NCBI GenBank assembly: GCA_029204225.1
Contig: CM055095.1
Coordinates: 35,553,078 to 35,617,077 of the forward strand
Origin: Diphasiastrum complanatum
Taxonomy: Eukaryota > Streptophyta > Lycopodiopsida > Lycopodiales > Lycopodiaceae
Direction of reading: 5' to 3'
DNA length: 64,000 nucleotides
Shown: piece after piece, positions 59,500 to 64,000 of the stretch
How the letters are laid out: the number at the start of each line of letters is the position of its first letter
How positions within the stretch are numbered: the first letter of the stretch is position 1
The notes under the pieces: generated by a model
The model's database searches: none
What the model was told of the DNA's origin: nothing
What the model saw: only the letters and a program-made list of their open reading frames with translations
Made by a program: the position numbers and the translations under genes

Positions 59500-59834
59500 C
59501 CTCTCGAATTGACACTTGGCAATAACACAAGCATCTAGTTTGAACAATTTCCCTTTTCTTTTACCTTTTGCAATCAAGATATCCTTCCTTTTGATCATGC
59601 AAGCATCTCCATCAAACTCAACTTTGAAACCTTGAAACCTTTACTTAGCAATTGACTCACACTAAGTAAATTCTTGGTAATAGAAGCTATGAACAAAACA
59701 TCTTTCAAATGAACATTCCTATTTGTAGAGAGAGAAATATGAATTGTGTCAATCCCTTTGATTGCACACTCACCATCATTGGCCGTGTAGATCACCTTCT
59801 TGTCATCTCCATATGCCCATCTATGAAAATTCAA
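59500..59834 (-). pseudogene. Fragment of the gag/post-protease part of the non-autonomous Copia family
   Basis: The frame reads VIYTANDGECAIKGIDTIHI, then SLSTNRNVHLKDVLFIASIT and KNLLSVSQLLSKGFKV. After a shift it continues GKLFKLDACVIAKCQ. Order and spacing match the ORF at 51,309-49,261 (GGECMIKGIGSI, LSTNRNARLDGVLYIPSLSR, LYKLDAFV) better than the intact Copia does. It is truncated on both sides. Confidence 0.55.
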
Positions 59835-62800
59835 ATGAGAACCGTGCTAAGGAGTTATGGGATATTTTCATGGGCGTCGAAGTCAAACCTGATGTTGATG
59901 ACACAACCATCTCCAAGTGGAAGTTAAAGGACGGTAAAACATTCACTTTAATCATCTTAATATATTTTATACTTAGATCAGTCATGTAACTTAGGCTCAA
60001 ACTCTGGATCATGGAATATACCTAGCATGCTATATGACATGAGAGAACGTAACTTGTAAGTTTTTAGAAGGAACTTCTTCTAACTTGAAATGTCTAATGG
60101 TGATTCCTTGTAGAATCACATTAACTAGTTCAAGACTATATTGTAGCAAATGGCGGCTATCAGATCATCAAGATGTAATCATGACATTATTATCTAGCCT
60201 ACCACCTATATACAAGAACTGGGTGATGATCATTTCAATGCACTTAGATCTAGCTCTTCCTAGAGTTCTCACTATGCTATTGCAAGAAAGTATTTGAAGA
60301 ACCGGAGTTTCCACATCTCCAAATGTTGATTCACATGCCTATATTCAAACAAAGATTCAAAAAATCAGAAGAAAAAATGTTAGAAACAAACCAAATCAGA
60401 ATCAAAAGGTAGCTCAAAATCAAGATCAGCACACAAATACATAGCTAAAGAAAAAGAAAATTATCTATACGTACTAAATATGCACTAATCATGAGATTCA
60501 CACTACAGAATATTGAAGTTAAACAACAACAACAACAAAAGCAGTCAAGTAAACAAGCAAATGTAGTTGTAGAGACATCTCAAGCCCCTATTTCATATGT
60601 AGATGATAATGCATTCAATGGCTAATCACCACGATACACACAATGATGGAGTATGACTTTTTGATTCTGGTGCCACTCAACACATGACGAGTCACCTCGA
60701 ATGTTCTAGTCATGTACATATTTCAGTATCCAGAAGTTCCGTCACCTTGGGGACAATAGTTCACATATAATCGAAGGTGAAGGCATTGTAAGATCGAACT
60801 TCCATACTGGTCAATTCAAGCTATTCTCTAAAGTTTTGCATATACCTATTCTTTCTATGAACCTACTATCTATCAACAGAATTACAGATCTATGACATAT
60901 AGTAGAATTCGAATATAATCAATGTAAGATTGTTGATAGGACAAATAGAGCCTTTGCACTCAGAAACACATAAATCTATATAGACTTAGTCATTATTATT
61001 CCAATACAAATTAGACTTCAAATAGTTTGAAACATGTTCATAACGAGTTATTTGGCATTAAGGCTTGGGCACTTAAATCATGCATCTATTTCAAATATGT
61101 CTTGACAATCTTTAATATTTGATGTTGAATATCCAAATAAAAAAGTTGATTTACCAACTTGTCAAAGTTGTATCTAGGTAAACAGACTAGAATACCATTC
61201 AGATCGAACCATGAGCATATGTCTAAAGGTTTGTTAGTTGCTATACATTCTAATATATGTGGCCCAATGCAAATGTTATCTATAATAGGTGCAAAATTCT
61301 TTAATACATTCATTGATGAATTTTGCTTGCTCATGCATCACTTCCCAAATATTTATGGGCTAAAGTTGTATCCACAATAGATTATATTCAAAACATATCT
61401 TTAACTAAAGGCCTCTCATGCCAAACACCTGATGAATTTTGGACAAGTTCCAAACCATCATTAAAGAATCTCAAAGTTTTTGGATATATTGCCTATGCGC
61501 CAATCCTAAAAGAAACAAAACAAAAAAAAAAAAAAAAAACCTGGACTTAAACAATATTAAATCAATTTTTATTGGTTAAATTTTTTAGACAAAACTTATA
61601 AGCTGTATAATCCTACTACTACAAAGACTTTTAATAGCAAATATATTGTATTTCTCGAAAATTAGTTTATTGACCGAAAGGCAAAGTTATGATTCAAGAA
61701 GAAGAATCACAGATTAATCATGTTGCTGACACACTAAAATTAAAAATTCTAGATTCAAATACTTCAATAAATGAACAACTTGTAGACATGACTCATAAGA
61801 AGACATTGCTCTCCAGCAACAATAACAACAAATCATAATATACAGCCTTCATTGCCTCTCACAAGATCAACGAGAATTTGTACATAGCCTATCAAGCATA
61901 TCGATGATTTGTTTTTTATCTTATTCAAGAACTAGCTACTGTTAATGATGCCTCACACAACTTGACTTGAATATTTGGATGGAAGCAATGGACAAAGAAT
62001 ATAATTCTTTAATCAAGAAAAAGACCTAATCTATTGTCAAATTGCCTATAGACAGAAATATAGTTGTTTGCAAGTGGATTTTCAAAAATCAAGTACAAAG
62101 TAGATGGAAGTATAGATCAAAGAAAAGCTCACCTGGTGGCTAGGGGATTTTCAAAAATTCCAATATTGATTATTTGGAGACTTTCGGTCCTATAGTTAAC
62201 CATTCTTCGATTAACTTATTACTATCTTATGTTGTTGTAACCAGTCTTGAAGGTTATCAATTAGATGTACAAACAGCTTATCTCAATGGAATTATTGAAG
62301 AAGATACATACATGATGCAACCATAAGGTTATGTAATCAATGGCAAAGAAGATCACATATGCAAACTCAGAAAGCACTTTATGGCTTGAAGCAATATGAG
62401 TAAATCATTTTCTCATTCAACATGGATTCAAATGAGGCTTTGTAGATTTGAATGTCTACTTCAAGATCGTGCAATGATATTTTATAATTATCACACTATA
62501 TGTTGATGATAAATTAATGTTCAATAATAATATTTATCTTATACCAAGAAGATGTTGTCTTTAGAATTTGATATGACCAGACCTAGGCAAGGCTATATGA
62601 ATGCCTCAAGATCCAAATTCACATAGACAAAGAGAAGAGATTATTATATATCACTCAATAGAGTTATATTTTTTATATGCTTACTAAATACAATATGATA
62701 GATTGTAAGGTCGTAAACTCACCTTTGGATCCAGGTTAAAAGTTATCCAATAATCAGTGTCCTCAGTTAATATACAAGAAAGAGTAGGTCAGAGATTATC

Positions 62801-63035
62801 CATACCATTTCATTATCAAATCTCTCATGTATGTGATGGTCTGCTCTAGACCAAACATTGCATTTGTTGTTGACTCATTAAGCCAATTTATGGCTAACAC
62901 TAGTGTGATTCATTGGAAGATTTTTAATAGAGTCATGAGATATGTTCAACCAACTATGGATATGTGCATCTATTATGGAGGAGTCGATGCAGATTAACTC
63001 CACATATTAAGTGGATATATAGATGCTTGTTCCAT
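59835..63035 (+). pseudogene. Heavily decayed Copia element (lineage A-like)
   Basis: gag pieces (ELWDIFMGVEVKPDVDDTTI; MTLLSSLPPIYKNWVMI; LDLALPRVLTMLLQES, 59,850-60,297) precede a protease region (DSGATQHMTSHLECS, about 60,665). GAG-pre-integrase and integrase N-terminus follow (IHSNICGPMQM, 61,245). The integrase core is deleted: FNTFIDEF runs straight into the LAHASLPKYLWAKVV-type segment at 61,323. Reverse transcriptase (VVCKWIFKNQ; YQLDVQTAYLNGIIEEDTYM) and a late piece (MVCSRPNIAFVVDSLSQFMA, 62,840) follow with many stops. The sequence changes character at about 63,035. Confidence 0.75.
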
Positions 63036-63039
63036 TTCT

Positions 63040-63230
63040 TCTACATCTTTTTTGTGATGAGTCTAAGAAAGTCATTTTTGCAGCAAGTGAAGTCACATGT
63101 CTTCATAAAGAGAGTAGATCAAATGGTTCTATCATGAGACTTGGTGAGGGAGATAATCACAAGTCAAGAAGAAGAGAAGTATGTGAAGAGTACAGAGTAG
63201 GATGTAGTTTGAATGATGTCATTGACATGC
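63040..63230 (+). pseudogene. Second copy of part of the unknown ORF
   Basis: The plus frame reads CDESKKVIFAASEVTCLHKE, then SRSNGSIMRLGEGD and YRVGCSLNDV. The minus ORF near 49,840-49,660 has CDESKKVICETSGVTRIHKE, SRSKGSIVRLGEED and FKVGCTLNDA in the same order and spacing. More than half the residues are identical by eye, so this is a genuine second copy of a protein-coding segment that is not a known retroelement domain. Confidence 0.65.
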
Positions 63231-64000
63231 ATAAATCCACATCTGAATTTACCTTCTTGTTGTTTAATCTTCATCCAACTCATTATTCAGACCTGCAATT
63301 TTCTTCATGTTTTTACACAGTCTACAAAACTACTCGAGAATGGTTCACAGGTGTCTATTGTCACTTTGAAGACTTCAAAGACTTTGGACACTTCGATTTT
63401 TGCATTTTTTTTTGTTTGTCCCATTTTTTCGGCTGTTGCATTTTTTGGCTATGCGAAAAACAATTCATTTTTGCATAGTGACAATTAATGTTCCGTTTGG
63501 AATTAAAGCCACCAACTTGCATTAACTGTTAGCAAGTGAATTTCTGGGAAGTCCTAACCATATGAATGCCAGCACATCACGTCCAACTGGATGTCGCAAT
63601 GTACAACCTAATTTCTTAGTATAAATAGCTGATCATATTTCTACATTATCATCATCAATAAGCATCTAAGATCGTTTTTGAATGATCAAGTATTGAAGCA
63701 TAGTTAGCATCTCTCTCAAGCTTTCAAGCTTGAACACTCTTGAGCATTCTAGCTCAGCTCTTTAGAGTTGATTTAGAGTTTGCTACTGCGCTTACTGCTT
63801 ATTAGCGGAAGTGCTTAATTCAGAAAAAGTTACAGTTACTCAGAGATAGCTTAGAGTACGTGGCTTTGATCCGCAATTCTTTTGTGCTCATTTCCATTCT
63901 GATTTGTTGGTTTCACTAAATCAATCTATCATTTATTGCATTCAGTATCATATCAGTATGTATGCATCTCTGTAATTCTTTGGTAACTGATAATCTCTTA
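63231..64000. other. LTR-like or intergenic sequence, no gene seen
   Basis: The frame from the unknown ORF runs on to 63,478 but becomes Phe/Cys-rich and T-tract-derived, so it is unlikely to be protein. The later part has a leader-like look (AAGCTTTCAAGCTTGAACAC, an imperfect palindrome near 63,720) but no primer-binding site appears before the window ends. Confidence 0.35.

Overview
The window is plant nuclear DNA and is mostly a graveyard of nested LTR retrotransposons, with two recognisable host genes, both on the minus strand. A fern or other non-seed vascular plant is the best guess. The basis is a P-L-S pentatricopeptide gene of fern-like style, a gene with a 6.5 kb first intron, and very AT-rich intergenic DNA full of old Copia and Gypsy fragments. 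This is inferred from style, not from a database match.

Region 1-14.96 kb is a mosaic of broken elements. It holds a Ty3/Gypsy integrase (minus) followed downstream by an extra ORF with a Ser/Thr-rich linker and a coiled coil, Copia fragments on both strands, and a second copy of the coiled-coil ORF on plus. A Copia deletion derivative retains its primer-binding site, gag and RNase H. Region 14.96-19.64 kb looks inverted: the two halves of one Copia LTR sit at its ends in opposite orientation. Inside it are Helitron-like pieces (PIF1-type helicase, endonuclease, possibly an RPA-like OB fold). Region 19.64-25.56 kb is AT-rich with no gene seen, only local repeats.

Region 25,562-37,116 (minus) is an eight-exon gene for a VMP1/KMS1-type ER membrane protein of about 440 residues. 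I assembled it by joining exons at GT-AG sites, and all junction phases agree. Its introns carry dinucleotide microsatellites, minisatellites and two related hAT-like MITEs, one with an 8-bp target duplication.

Region 38.7-53.2 kb is a retrotransposon nest. The youngest insertion is a nearly intact Copia element (43,104-49,265) with two 682-bp LTRs and a 5-bp target duplication. It interrupts an unusual Copia-derived element (42.94-53.19 kb) whose pol has been replaced by a long ORF of unknown function. Fragments related to that ORF occur again near 59.6 and 63.1 kb. Region 54,499-56,776 (minus) is a PPR gene cut short in its E motif and lying directly against a Copia remnant. From 58.4 kb to the end there are Gypsy pieces pointing towards each other, a decayed Copia element and LTR-like sequence.

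How the genes might work together: KMS1/VMP1 would act in ER membrane and early secretory organisation, and the PPR protein in organellar RNA processing. Nothing suggests a functional link between them. The rest is transposable-element biology.
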